NCBI RefSeq assembly: GCF_019956415.1
Contig: NZ_JAHBDK010000026.1
Span: forward strand, 19,105-83,104
Direction: 5' to 3'
DNA length: 64,000 bases
From: Pseudomonas sp. GL-B-19
GTDB taxonomy: Bacteria; Pseudomonadota; Gammaproteobacteria; Pseudomonadales; Pseudomonadaceae
Below, in pieces: positions 18,746-28,262 of the stretch (the stretch's first letter is position 1; each line of letters opens with the position of its first letter). Made by a program: the position numbers and the translations under genes. The notes below the pieces were generated by a model. The model worked only from the letters and a program-made list of their open reading frames with translations. It searched no databases and was not told the DNA's origin.

Positions 18746-21484
18746 CTATCTGAGCAGTCCCAATTCTTTCGCCCGTGCCACCGCCTGCGTGCGCCGCTCA
18801 ACACCAAGCTTGCTGTTGATGTGGCTGGCGTGGGTCTTGACCGTGTGCAGCGAAATGAACAGTTGATCGCTGATTTGCTGGTTCGAACAACCTTGGGCAA
18901 TCAGTTGCAGAACCGCCAGCTCACGCGCGCTGAGCTGCTCTGTCCCCGAACACGATTCCAATGCCGGGCGAGCGATCATGACCGGCAGTTGTTCTACGAG
19001 ACTCTGCGAAACAGCCGTCGGAGCTCCCAGTTGCAGTTGCCCACGTAGCCAGTCCGGATGTTCGGCCAGCAACCCTTCGAACGGTTGCAAGGCGCCACCG
19101 GTCGACGCTTCCAGTGCCTGCGCCAGCGCCTTGCGGGCTTCGGCCTCACGCCCACTGACGAGCAACAAGGCCACTTTCTGAGTCAGCGCCATCGCACTGA
19201 GCATCTGTCGTCCCGTTTGTTGCCCATGCTCAAGCAGTGCATCCAATCGGCCTTCGGCCAGCATTGGCTGCCCCTGAATGACGTCCAGCAAGGCTTGTTG
19301 CAATTCGATATGCAACGGCAGCTGTGGATGGAATTCGGGCGGTGCTGCCGGGTGTTCGCCGTTATAGGTCTGCCCCAACCGGGAAAGCCAGGCTTCGGCC
19401 AGATCGGTGCGACCCTGGGCCAGCCAGAGCTCGCATTTGACCATGGTAATCATCGCCAGATAGTAAATGGGGGGCACGTCCCAGATATGCATCAGGCGCT
19501 CGGCTTCGGCCAGCTCGGCGAAGGCGTTGGCGAACTCGCCGCTGCTACCTTCAAGCCGGGCGATCACGCAATGACCGATCAATACGCTGATATCGCGACA
19601 GGCGCGAGCCTCACTCAAACCGGCTTGCAGACGTACTCGCGCGGCTTGCGGTTGCAGGCGTAAGGCCAGCAAGAGCCCCTCATACAAAGTCAGACGAGCG
19701 CGTATAGCGTAAAGCCGTTGCTGGGATAACCCTTGCAGGCGTTGCAGCCCCTGACGGACCTCTTGCAACGAGCGCAGGATTTCCCCGCGCGCCTGCAATA
19801 CTCGGGCACGGTCGTAATGGGCCAGTGCTTCAAACAACGGATTACCCACCCGCTGCGCCAATTCCAGCGACTCACGGTTCAAACTGCGCGCACGCCACAA
19901 GTCGCCGTCGGCGATGGCCAGGTTGGACAGGGTCGAGAGGCACATCAGACGTTGCCCGTAGCGTTTGGCCGGCAGGCTCTGCAGCGCTTCAGCGCAATAA
20001 AGTAGCGTCAGCTCGCGGTTACCACGCCCCCGGGCGATGATGCCCTTCAGGGCCAGCCACTGCGCGAGCATCGACTTCTGCGCGGTGGCCGAAGGGGCCG
20101 GCAGGAAGCGGCTCAAGTGGGCTGCCAATTCCTCCGCCGCATCCAGTTGACAGGCCATCCCCAGCGCCCAGCTGTAGAGCACGATCAGCCTGGGTGTGCT
20201 GATCAGCAAGCTGTCGGGCAAGTCCATTTTCCAGCGCAGCAACATGCCGGCGTTCTGCTCGGCCAGCAATTGTTCTTCCGAGAGGTTTTGCACCAGGTTC
20301 GCCGCAACGTCCAGATGCCCGGCACGCAACGCCTGCTCCACCGCTTCGTCGAGCAGCCCCTGTGCATTGAACCAGCGACAGGCACGCAAATGCAGGCTGG
20401 CGGCCGGCACTATCGTGTGAGCGGTGGGCCGAGTGCGCAGCAAGTCGGAAAACAGATGGTGATAGCGATACCAGTGGCCGTGCTCGTCCAGCGGCACCAG
20501 GAATACCTGGTGTGCCTGAAGGAAACGCAGTATTTCGGCACTGTCATGAGCTTCACGAACCGCGTCGCAGAGCTCGCTGCAAAAACGTTCCTGAGGCGCC
20601 GTGTCGTAAAGAAATTGCTGCACTTCGGCCGGCAGGCAATCGATGACTTCTTCCAGCAGGTAATCGCGGATCAGCCCTTCCCCGCCGTGCAGCGACTGCG
20701 GCAACGCTCCGTCATTGCCTGCCTCGGAGGCCGCCAGCAACCAGAATCGCAGACCCGCGACCCAGCCTTCACTGCGCTGAATCAGACTTTCCAGCGCCTC
20801 GCCATGCAAGGAACTGCTGTGGCGATCAAGCAACGTGAGCGCTTCATCATGGGTCAGTCGAAGGTCCTGTTCATGCAGTTCGAGCAGTTGGCGCGACAAG
20901 CGCAAACGTGCCAGATGCCAGTCCGGACGCTGTCGACTGGTCACCATGACCAGCAGGCCATCGGGCAAATGATTGAGGAAAAATTGCAGGCAACGATCGA
21001 GTACCGGGCCTTGCGCAAGGTGATAGTCATCAAGCACCAATAGCAAAGGCGTACTCGGCGACAGGTAGATGGTCAGCTCGTCCAGCAACCCGTCCAGCCA
21101 TTCTTCAAAGGCGAACGGTTGATGACGCTGGCGCATTTTCAGCAGTCCCAGCGCCTGGCTGCCCAGTGTCGGAAAGTAATCCTGGAGTCCTTCGAGCAAC
21201 CGCTCAAGGAAACGCCCAGGATCGCTGTCTCGAGGGCTCAACCCCAACCACAGACTTTGCCAATGGGCCGGCAGCCCCTGACAGAACTCCACCGCCAATG
21301 AACTCTTGCCGAACCCGGCGGGTGCGCTGACCAGCAACAGCCTGCCACCGAGGCCGGCACTCAGGCGCTCGCACAGACGAGGCCGCTGCACATGGCCGTC
21401 GGGCAGCGGGGGCCGAAAAAAGCGCCCGTCCAATGCCGCGATGGAAACGCTTGCAGGGCCCGGGAGTGGGGACAGATCAGTCAT
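18746..21484 (-). CDS. MalT-type ATP-dependent LuxR-family transcriptional regulator
   Basis: This is a 912-residue STAND-class activator. The N terminus has the ATPase P-loop APAGFGKSS (about 54-62) and Walker B LLLVLDDYHLA. A winged-helix segment follows, and then a long helical TPR-like sensor region (about 350-830). The C-terminal LuxR helix-turn-helix is LSARELAVLQLIAQG...VKTHASHINSKLGVERRTQAVARA (about 845-905). Such proteins bind an inducer and ATP, oligomerise and recruit RNA polymerase. It lies downstream of and in the same direction as the DUF1329/DUF1302/acyl-CoA ligase genes. I recall the same set at PA3921-PA3924 in P. aeruginosa, so it is the likely regulator of those genes. Confidence 0.92.
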   Translation of the reverse strand: MTDLSPLPGPASVSIAALDGRFFRPPLPDGHVQRPRLCERLSAGLGGRLLLVSAPAGFGKSSLAVEFCQGLPAHWQSLWLGLSPRDSDPGRFLERLLEGLQDYFPTLGSQALGLLKMRQRHQPFAFEEWLDGLLDELTIYLSPSTPLLLVLDDYHLAQGPVLDRCLQFFLNHLPDGLLVMVTSRQRPDWHLARLRLSRQLLELHEQDLRLTHDEALTLLDRHSSSLHGEALESLIQRSEGWVAGLRFWLLAASEAGNDGALPQSLHGGEGLIRDYLLEEVIDCLPAEVQQFLYDTAPQERFCSELCDAVREAHDSAEILRFLQAHQVFLVPLDEHGHWYRYHHLFSDLLRTRPTAHTIVPAASLHLRACRWFNAQGLLDEAVEQALRAGHLDVAANLVQNLSEEQLLAEQNAGMLLRWKMDLPDSLLISTPRLIVLYSWALGMACQLDAAEELAAHLSRFLPAPSATAQKSMLAQWLALKGIIARGRGNRELTLLYCAEALQSLPAKRYGQRLMCLSTLSNLAIADGDLWRARSLNRESLELAQRVGNPLFEALAHYDRARVLQARGEILRSLQEVRQGLQRLQGLSQQRLYAIRARLTLYEGLLLALRLQPQAARVRLQAGLSEARACRDISVLIGHCVIARLEGSSGEFANAFAELAEAERLMHIWDVPPIYYLAMITMVKCELWLAQGRTDLAEAWLSRLGQTYNGEHPAAPPEFHPQLPLHIELQQALLDVIQGQPMLAEGRLDALLEHGQQTGRQMLSAMALTQKVALLLVSGREAEARKALAQALEASTGGALQPFEGLLAEHPDWLRGQLQLGAPTAVSQSLVEQLPVMIARPALESCSGTEQLSARELAVLQLIAQGCSNQQISDQLFISLHTVKTHASHINSKLGVERRTQAVARAKELGLLR

Positions 21485-21647
21485 GGCCGGCTCTTGTTTG
21501 AATTGCGGATGGCGGCGTTGCAGATGTCCGCAGACTAGCGGTAAACGGATAGGGAATGAAGGTAATTGCTACAAATGGCTACAAAAAAGTATCCGAGCAG
21601 ATACTGAGGGACTGAGATGACGCGTTCGTTTTAGACCGAGTTGCCCG

Positions 21648-21742
21648 CATCGCGAGCAGGCTCGCTCCCACACTGGATCGGCGTTGCCCACAAGTTTTAT
21701 GCCTGCTGAAGATCAACCTGTGGGAGCGAGCCTGCTCGCGAA
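21648..21742. repeat. REP palindrome pair
   Basis: CATCGCGAGCAGGCTCGCTCCCACA and TGTGGGAGCGAGCCTGCTCGCG are inverted around about 45 bases in the 363-base gap upstream of the MalT-type regulator. Apart from this repeat and the DUF1329 terminator the gap holds no recognisable gene. Confidence 0.9.
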
Positions 21743-21785
21743 GGGGCCATCGAAGGCACCGAAAATTCATGGGCAAATTGCGGAC

Positions 21786-21819
21786 AAAAAAACGCCCCGA
21801 ACCAGTCGGGGCGTTTTTT
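21786..21819 (-). terminator. Terminator of the DUF1302-DUF1329 transcript
   Basis: AACGCCCCGA and TCGGGGCGTT pair, flanked by A7 on the left (U tract on the minus strand) and T6 on the right. Confidence 0.88.
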
Positions 21820-21847
21820 CAAGGAAGTGACCTCTGTTCAGTACAGG

Positions 21848-23212
21848 TTAGCGAACCCCGTCCTGACGTAGCGCAGCCGGTGTGAAGTCGCTGGTGGTAG
21901 CGGTGAAGCCGAAGTCATACGCAGACTTCTCTTCGTTCTTCATACCCAGCGCCAGGTAGCGACCCGATTGCAGGTCGTACAGGGCTTCCAGGGCGTACCA
22001 CGGAACTTGAACGTTGTAGTAATCCTGGGCGTGAGCTTCTGCCACACGCCACAGCTGATTACGACCGTCGTAGTGATCGATCACTGCGGCTTGCCAGGTG
22101 TCTTCGTCGATGTAGAAGTCACGCTTGGCGTAGATATGACGCTGGCCTTCTTTCAAGGTCGCCACTACATGCCATACCCGACGCAACTCGTAACGTGCCA
22201 GGTCCTGGTTGATATGACCGGCCTTGATGATGTCGTCGTACTTGAGGGTAGGCGAATCGAGCTTGTAGCTGTCCGAGGCAATGTACATCTCTTTCTTGCC
22301 TTCGAGCTTCCAGTCGTAGCGATCCGGCGCACCGTTGAACATGTCCAGGTTGTCGGAGGTACGCAGGCCGTCCGCCGCGGTACCCGGCCCGTCATAGGAC
22401 ACTTGTGGTGCACGACGCACACGACGCTGACCGGCGTTGTAGACCCACGCCGAACGCGGTTCTTTCACTTGGTCGAGGGTTTCGTGCACCAGCAGCACAC
22501 CACCGGCCAGACGTGCCGGCGCGGTCACTTTCTGCTTGAAGTAGAACAGGATGTTGCCCGGGTTAGCCGGATCGTAGTCCTTCATCTTGTCGCGGAACAC
22601 GAACTGATCCTGGAAGTACACCAGGCTGTACGAACCGTTCGGCTGTGGTGTGGCCTGGGTCACCAGACGGGTCACGCTACCACCGCGATAGCGGGTGATG
22701 TGGTTCCAGATGACTTCAATGCCGCTCTGGGGAATCGGGAACGGGATGGCGGTTTCGAAGTTTTCCAGGCCGTTGCCGCCAGATACCAGCTTGGTCGTGG
22801 TGGCGTTTTTCTTGATGGCGGCGAACACTTCAGCCGGCACGGTGGAGCCACGATGGGACGGGTAAACCGGCATCTTGTAGGTTTCCGGGTAGCGCTTGAA
22901 CATCGCGTACTGGCCCGGGGCGAGTTTGTCTTTGTACTGGTCGACGTTTTGCGCCGTGATGGTGAACAGTGGTTTTTCACTGGCGTACGGGTTGGACAGG
23001 AAACCTTTGCTGTCGACGGTGCCGGCATTTTTCGCCATTGGCTTCCAGGCCGGAATCGAACCGTCGGCGTTGCTCGCCATCTCGGCGCCCATCGGGGTCA
23101 GGCTCTTGCCCAGTTTGTCGGCTTCGGCCGCAGGGACCGCCGCCATCACACTGGTCGCCAGCAGCGAAAGCCCCAGAACACCAGCTTTGAACAGACTCTT
23201 TGTTATTTTCAT
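21848..23212 (-). CDS. DUF1329 exported protein
   Basis: This 454-residue protein begins MKITKSLFKAGVLGLSLLATSVMAA, a cleavable signal peptide ending near residue 26. DUF1329 proteins are predicted periplasmic or outer-membrane associated, with a LolB/outer-membrane-lipoprotein-like lipid-binding fold. Recognisable parts are ADKLGKSLTPMGAEMASNADGSIPAWKP, the DUF1329 N-terminal signature, and YDWKLEGKKEMYIASDSYKLDSP. It lies 28 bases after the DUF1302 gene. DUF1329 and DUF1302 genes are usually paired, often next to RND pumps or fatty-acid/steroid metabolism. A role in lipid-like substrate transfer is inference. Confidence 0.9.
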   Translation of the reverse strand: MKITKSLFKAGVLGLSLLATSVMAAVPAAEADKLGKSLTPMGAEMASNADGSIPAWKPMAKNAGTVDSKGFLSNPYASEKPLFTITAQNVDQYKDKLAPGQYAMFKRYPETYKMPVYPSHRGSTVPAEVFAAIKKNATTTKLVSGGNGLENFETAIPFPIPQSGIEVIWNHITRYRGGSVTRLVTQATPQPNGSYSLVYFQDQFVFRDKMKDYDPANPGNILFYFKQKVTAPARLAGGVLLVHETLDQVKEPRSAWVYNAGQRRVRRAPQVSYDGPGTAADGLRTSDNLDMFNGAPDRYDWKLEGKKEMYIASDSYKLDSPTLKYDDIIKAGHINQDLARYELRRVWHVVATLKEGQRHIYAKRDFYIDEDTWQAAVIDHYDGRNQLWRVAEAHAQDYYNVQVPWYALEALYDLQSGRYLALGMKNEEKSAYDFGFTATTSDFTPAALRQDGVR

Positions 23213-23240
23213 ATGTGTGTTCGTCCTCAAAAAACAGTGC

Positions 23241-25142
23241 TTAGAAGTTCACGCCGACGCTGAGCGCAACGAAGTCGCGGTCATCTACGGTGGTGTACTT
23301 GCCGTCGAAGAAATTGGTGTAAGCCAGGCTCGCGGTGTAGGTGTTCTGGTATTCGGCATCGACACCCAGGCTCACCGCTTTGCGACCTTCCTCAAAGTTG
23401 CCGCCAGGGCCTGGCGAGTAACCGTCTACGTCGTGGGACCAGGCCACGTTCGGCTTGAGGTTCACACCGGCGAACACGTCGTTGTATTCCCAGATCGCAC
23501 GACCGCGGTAGCCCCACGAAGTCGCCGTGGTGAAGCCGTCGTTGTCGCAGTTGCGGCTGACGTTGTTGGTGGGAGTGCCCGGACCAGCACCGTTGATGGT
23601 GCTGGTGTTGAGCGCCACGCAAGTATCAATAGCGCCAGAGGCTGGCAATGCACCCGGGCCGTAGACCGGATCGCGGCCATAACGAACGTCGGAAGTGCTT
23701 TCCAGGCCGCCGACATGGGTCACGCCCACTTCGCCGACCAGGGTCAGACGGCTCGCGCCCATCACTTGGTCAAAGAAGTGCGTCAGGGTGCTCTGGAACT
23801 GGGTGACTTCTTTACGGCGATAGCCATTGAGGTCAGTACCCGGTGCGGCGGAGAGCAACGAAGCGTTGGTCAAAGGATTGTTCGGATTGCCGTTGCCCAA
23901 AGGACGAATACCAGCGAACAGAATGTCGGTGGAGTTCAACTGCACCGGCGCGTTCGGACGATAGCTGATCTCACCGCTCCACGCCGTACCCGTAGACAGG
24001 GTGGTGGAGAAGCTCAGGCCGTAAAGGCGAATGTCTTCAGGGTATTCGATGAAGTACTGCGAGTTACCGGCCACCAACAGCGGCCCAAGCGCGGCAAAGG
24101 GGCCTGGCAGCGACGCAGCAGTGTTGTAGACCGACTGCGGCGCACCGGTGGCGCTGAAGATCGGCGCACGACTGTGATAGTTCATGAAGTAGGCGCCGAA
24201 CTCGGTGTCCAGCGGGTCGAACATGTACTTGAAGGACGCCCCCCACTGGCCGCTGTCCCGTGCATCACGGTCGGGGCCACGCCGAACCAGGACACCTTCC
24301 TCGTTGACGTCGACGCCGTTGGCGGCCAACGGGCCCAACGCAATGGCTGGAATCGTCGAGCGCTTGTTCAGCACGCGCAAGTTGTTGTCGCAACCGTCGG
24401 CAACGATGTCTGGCTGAGAGAAGAACGTGCCGCAGTTATCGACGACGGTCTGGTCCCATTCCAACTGGTAGAACGCTTCGGCCGAGAGGTTATCGGTCAG
24501 GCTCTGTGACACATAGAACATGTTGACCGGGATCAAGCCTTCCTTGATCTCGGCACCCGGACGACGGAACGCGGACACGTCAATCGGGTTGATCGAGTTG
24601 ATGCCGCCGCCGATGAACGTACTTTCACCCCAGCTCACTACTTGCTTGCCCAGACGCACGGAACCCGGCTCATCGGCAACGGTGTAGTTGTGGTAGACGA
24701 AGGCGTCGAGGATTTGCCCGCCGGAGGACTTGGCGCCCTCTTTACGACCGTCGTTTTCGACGTTCTTGAATTCCAGGTTTGTATCTTGCAGTGCGAAGTC
24801 GTACCAGTATTTGCCCCGGACAAACACGCCGGTATCGCCGTATTTCAATTCAAGGTCATGGATGCCCTTGAAGATTTTCGAGAACGCTTGCCCACTCTTG
24901 AAGTTCAAGTGACCGTCATCGGAGGTCTGGGACAAGCCGTGCCCGCCGTTGTTGACACCGATCAGGTTCTTGTTCGGCTGTTGGGTCGAGACACTCATAC
25001 CCAGGGACAGCGACGAGTCGAACTGACCTTCGATTTCACCAACGTTGAAACTGACGCCGAATGCAGGCCCGGCGAGCGAAGAGGCGAGACTGACCGCCAG
25101 GGGCAATTTTGCCCGGCGCCAGAACGTGTTTACTGATGTCAT
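23241..25142 (-). CDS. DUF1302 outer-membrane beta-barrel-like protein
   Basis: This 633-residue protein starts at ATG 25142 behind GGAGTAGCGTCG. The signal peptide (RRAKLPLAVSLASSLAGPAFG) leads to mature FNVGEIEGQFDSSLSLGMSVS, the DUF1302 N terminus. Alternating hydrophobic strands through the protein and the terminal aromatic segment ending DFVALSVGVNF indicate a beta barrel ending in Phe, the BAM signal. It probably forms an outer-membrane channel together with the DUF1329 product. Longer upstream in-frame codons have no ribosome site and no signal sequence. Confidence 0.9.
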   Translation of the reverse strand: MTSVNTFWRRAKLPLAVSLASSLAGPAFGVSFNVGEIEGQFDSSLSLGMSVSTQQPNKNLIGVNNGGHGLSQTSDDGHLNFKSGQAFSKIFKGIHDLELKYGDTGVFVRGKYWYDFALQDTNLEFKNVENDGRKEGAKSSGGQILDAFVYHNYTVADEPGSVRLGKQVVSWGESTFIGGGINSINPIDVSAFRRPGAEIKEGLIPVNMFYVSQSLTDNLSAEAFYQLEWDQTVVDNCGTFFSQPDIVADGCDNNLRVLNKRSTIPAIALGPLAANGVDVNEEGVLVRRGPDRDARDSGQWGASFKYMFDPLDTEFGAYFMNYHSRAPIFSATGAPQSVYNTAASLPGPFAALGPLLVAGNSQYFIEYPEDIRLYGLSFSTTLSTGTAWSGEISYRPNAPVQLNSTDILFAGIRPLGNGNPNNPLTNASLLSAAPGTDLNGYRRKEVTQFQSTLTHFFDQVMGASRLTLVGEVGVTHVGGLESTSDVRYGRDPVYGPGALPASGAIDTCVALNTSTINGAGPGTPTNNVSRNCDNDGFTTATSWGYRGRAIWEYNDVFAGVNLKPNVAWSHDVDGYSPGPGGNFEEGRKAVSLGVDAEYQNTYTASLAYTNFFDGKYTTVDDRDFVALSVGVNF

Positions 25143-25481
25143 CGACGCTACTCCATGTGCATTATTGTTATGGCTGTGAGCACTTTTAAAAACGTTGTGG
25201 GTGACGGGGAGCCAAGGCGTCCCGAAGTCACTCCAAAATTGCATCGCCCCCGTTTGTGCGCTTGCTCCGTTCTTAAAAATCCATGAGCGGACTATAGCCA
25301 GCAGGTAGTAGAGCTTGATCCCTCTAAAGTGTGATTTGTAGCTGCCGACCACTCTGGAACAGTCCTTTCGCCAGTCCGACACCTGTCGGCCCGGCAAGGA
25401 TGGCTGAAAATTCGGATTACACAAGCCAAGCGCTTGCTTGGTGGGCCTGGCGTGCCATTGCGGGCACGCCAGGAGGGGCGC
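25143..25481 (-). other. Intergenic region upstream of the DUF1302 gene
   Basis: There is no gene in this 339-base stretch. At 25446-25473 an 11-bp hairpin (CCTGGCGTGCC / GGCACGCCAGG) directly follows the acyl-CoA ligase stop codon on the minus strand and may end that transcript, although it lacks a U run. The remainder should contain the promoter and regulator sites of the DUF1302-DUF1329 operon. I could not identify a clear MalT-type direct-repeat box. Confidence 0.5.
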
Positions 25482-27164
25482 TTAAAGCGTCGAGAGGAAG
25501 GTGCTGTTGTTGGCCTGCCATTCAGTGATGTCGAGGCGGATGCGCTTCTTGTCGAGCTTGCCGACACTGGTCTTGGGAATTTCAGTAACAAGGGCAATCT
25601 GGCTGGGGATCGCCCACTTGCTCAAGTGCCCCAATTCCACGAACGGCTTGAGGTGTTCCTTGAGTTCCCGGGCCCCGATCTCATACCCTTCGCGGATCAC
25701 CAGCAGCGCAAACGGCCGCTCGCCCCACTGCGGATCGGCGATCCCCACCACTGCTACTTCGCGTACCGCCTCGTGGCGACTGATCAAGTCTTCAAGGTCC
25801 AGAGACGAGATCCACTCGCCACCGGTCTTGATCACGTCCTTGATGCGGTCCCGAATGTCGATCACGCCCATGGCGTCCAGCGTCGCCACGTCGCCGGTAT
25901 GCAGCCAGCCCCCGGCCCAGAGCTCTGCGCCCTTCTGCGGTTCGTTGAAATAGCCCTCGGTGAGCCATGGCGCACGCAGCACGAGCTCGCCCTGGGTTTC
26001 GCCATCGGCGGGCAGGAAGTTGCCGTCGGGGTCGACGATCGCAGCCTCAACCAATGGCCCCGGCACGCCAGCCTTGATGCGATAGGCGGTGCGTTCATCT
26101 TCGCTGCCGGCCATCAATTCATCGTTGAGGTGCGCACACGACACCAGCGGCCCGGTTTCCGACATGCCATAAGCGGCCGTCAACTGAATGCCTTTGCCTT
26201 TGGCCGTTTCATACAGCGTGCGGTTAAGCGCGCTGCCGCCGATGACTATTTTCCAGCCGCCGAAGTCCGTGCCTTGCGCCGCTTTGGCATTGAGGATCAT
26301 CTGCAAAATGGTCGGTACGCAGTGGGAAAAGGTGACCTTCTCCTTGCGCCACAGCTCCACCAGGTACTCCGGGTCGTAGCGGCCTGGATAAACCTGCTTG
26401 AGCCCGAGCATGGTCGCCACATAGGGCAAGCCCCAGGCATGCACATGGAACATCGGGGTGATCGGCATGTACACGTCGCTGGTACCCAGCAGGCGCACGC
26501 TGTCGATGGAGCCCATGATGGTCGACACGCCCATGGTGTGCAGCACCAATTGCCGGTGGGTGAAGTACACACCCTTGGGATTGCCGGTGGTACCGGTGGT
26601 GTAGAACGTTGTCGCGACCGAGTGTTCGTCGAAGTCCTGGAAGTCGTATTGCGTGCTGGCAGCCGCCAGCAGTTGCTCATACTCGCCAATCAGGTTGGGC
26701 AGATCGGCGGTTTTCTCCGGCAGGTCAGTCAGCAGCAGGGTTTTCTCGACCGTGGTCAGGTTCCCGGCAATTGCCTGGTAAAGCCCCACGAACTCGCTGT
26801 TGACCAGCACAAAGCGGTCCTGCGCGTGGTTCATGGTGTAGAGGATTTGTTCCGGCGACAGGCGCACGTTAATCGTGTGGATCACCGCGCCGATCATCGG
26901 GATGGCGAACATGCATTCCAGGTATCGATGGCTGTCCCAGTCCATCACCGCCACAGTATCCCCGGCCTTGACCCCGGCCGCCGTCAACACATTGGCCAGC
27001 CGCGCGACCCGCTCAATGAGGGTCGGATAGCTGTAGCGCAACTGGTCGCGGTAAATGATCTCGCGGGTTTTCTCGTAACGAGCGCCGGACATCAGCAGCC
27101 GCTTGATCAGAAGCGGATACTGGTAAGCGCCTTCGGCTGGGGGGATAACGCGAGTCTGCAACAT
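25482..27164 (-). CDS. Fatty acid-CoA ligase (acyl-adenylate-forming)
   Basis: This 560-residue enzyme of the ANL superfamily begins MLQTRVIPPAEGAYQYPLLIKRLL. The adenylation P-loop is YTTGTTGNPKGVYFTH (about 180-195), with YGMSETGP (motif A5) and GWLHTGDVATLDAMGVIDIRDRIKDVIKTGGEWIS (A7-A8). The catalytic lysine is expected in SVGKLDKKRI near the C terminus. It activates a fatty or aryl acid to its CoA ester. Closest recall is to medium-chain acyl-CoA ligases (PA3924-like). Its adjacency to DUF1302/DUF1329 suggests it activates a substrate brought in by those proteins. Confidence 0.9.
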   Translation of the reverse strand: MLQTRVIPPAEGAYQYPLLIKRLLMSGARYEKTREIIYRDQLRYSYPTLIERVARLANVLTAAGVKAGDTVAVMDWDSHRYLECMFAIPMIGAVIHTINVRLSPEQILYTMNHAQDRFVLVNSEFVGLYQAIAGNLTTVEKTLLLTDLPEKTADLPNLIGEYEQLLAAASTQYDFQDFDEHSVATTFYTTGTTGNPKGVYFTHRQLVLHTMGVSTIMGSIDSVRLLGTSDVYMPITPMFHVHAWGLPYVATMLGLKQVYPGRYDPEYLVELWRKEKVTFSHCVPTILQMILNAKAAQGTDFGGWKIVIGGSALNRTLYETAKGKGIQLTAAYGMSETGPLVSCAHLNDELMAGSEDERTAYRIKAGVPGPLVEAAIVDPDGNFLPADGETQGELVLRAPWLTEGYFNEPQKGAELWAGGWLHTGDVATLDAMGVIDIRDRIKDVIKTGGEWISSLDLEDLISRHEAVREVAVVGIADPQWGERPFALLVIREGYEIGARELKEHLKPFVELGHLSKWAIPSQIALVTEIPKTSVGKLDKKRIRLDITEWQANNSTFLSTL

Positions 27165-27317
27165 ATGAATCCCTTTTCTGGCTGCACGGTGTTGGCTGAA
27201 TGTAAGCACTTTAGTGCCCTTCAATGTCAGCCAAATCAGCCAAAGGAATGATTTGCAGAACCGCACAAATGCTGGCTTTGCGCCAGCATTTGCAGGATGT
27301 CGAGGATCAGCCCGCTA

Positions 27318-27947
27318 TCAATGCATCTCGGTGAACGCGAGTTTCACGCCGATGGCGATCAGCACCACGCCCATGGTGCGGTCGAACCAGTGGCCCATGC
27401 GGGCGAAACCGGCGCGTACACGCTGTTGGCTGAACAGCCGCGCCACCAGGCAAAACCACACCGCCGTCGCCACCGCGAGGTAGACCCCGTAACCGGCTTG
27501 AACCGCCAGCGGTGTGTGCGGGTTGATCACCACGGTGAACAGCGACAAAAAGAACAGCGTGGCTTTCGGGTTCAGACCGTTGGTCACGAAACCGGAGGTG
27601 AAAGCGCCACGGGCGGTGCGCTCGCCGACTTCCTTGTGCAGATTGTCAGCGACCACTTTGGCCGGTTGCGCGCGCAGGGCCTTGTAGCCGATGTACAACA
27701 GGTACGCGGCGGCGGCCCATTTCAGCGCGTTGAACAGCACGATCGACTGGGACACGATCAGGCCGATGCCGAGCAGCGAATAGCCAACGTGAAGGAAAAT
27801 CGCCGTACCAACGCCCAGTGCGGTCCAAGTGCCCGCGCGTCGACCATGGGTCACGCTTTCACGCACCACCACGGCAAAGTCCGGGCCGGGGCTGGCCACG
27901 GCGAGCAAGTGAATCAGGGCAACGGTCAAAAACTCTGTCCAGTACAT
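27318..27947 (-). CDS. LysE/RhtB-family amino acid exporter
   Basis: This 209-residue inner-membrane protein has the RhtB signature near the N terminus (AVASPGPDFAVVVRESVTHGRRAG) and FVTNGLNPKATLFFLSLF in the middle, with about six hydrophobic helices. The family exports homoserine, threonine, lysine or other small amino compounds; this member's substrate is unknown. The start ATG at 27947 has AAAGGAGCCCCC upstream. Confidence 0.92.
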   Translation of the reverse strand: MYWTEFLTVALIHLLAVASPGPDFAVVVRESVTHGRRAGTWTALGVGTAIFLHVGYSLLGIGLIVSQSIVLFNALKWAAAAYLLYIGYKALRAQPAKVVADNLHKEVGERTARGAFTSGFVTNGLNPKATLFFLSLFTVVINPHTPLAVQAGYGVYLAVATAVWFCLVARLFSQQRVRAGFARMGHWFDRTMGVVLIAIGVKLAFTEMH

Positions 27948-28002
27948 GGGGGCTCCTTTGGGGTAGATCGGTCGAAATGAAAAGTCCAGGCTGACAACAT
28001 CA

Positions 28003-28139
28003 CCTGTAGCAGCTGGCGAAGCCTGCGTTCGGCTGCGCAGCAGTCGTCAACCCAGAACACGCGGACTTTCTGTAAGAGCGCGGTGCCTGATTTCACGACT
28101 GCTGCGCAGCCGAACGCAGGCTTCGCCAGCTGCTACAGG
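28003..28139. repeat. Perfect 45-bp inverted repeat
   Basis: The arms 28003-28047 and 28095-28139 are exact reverse complements over 45 bases and are separated by 47 bases. The arm begins CCTGTAGCAGCTGGCGAAGC and contains the inner palindrome GGCTGCGCAGC. The sequence family differs from the other REP units here, although the pair layout (two inverted units about 45 bases apart) is the same. It occupies most of the 315-base gap between the exporter and the hydroxyacid dehydrogenase. Confidence 0.92.
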
Positions 28140-28262
28140 GGTTTCGGCGCTTCATCACATAGCGCGTCAACTTAGCCACTTTGGTGCAATGGGTAACCAT
28201 TTGTTTCATCTGGTAGGCTCGGCAGATTACGCCTTCAGTTCAATGCACAAAAGGTACAGTTG

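Noticed and set aside
22896..24509. 537-codon open frame antisense across DUF1329 and DUF1302
   Set aside because: Spans the junction of two real genes and has no motif or start signal.
25434..27251. 605-codon open frame antisense to the acyl-CoA ligase
   Set aside because: High-GC shadow frame; His/Gln/Arg-rich composition and no recognisable domain, while the sense strand carries all ANL motifs.
28003..28139. Inverted repeat as ends of an insertion sequence
   Set aside because: Only 47 bases lie between the arms, with no room for a transposase, and no target duplication is visible.
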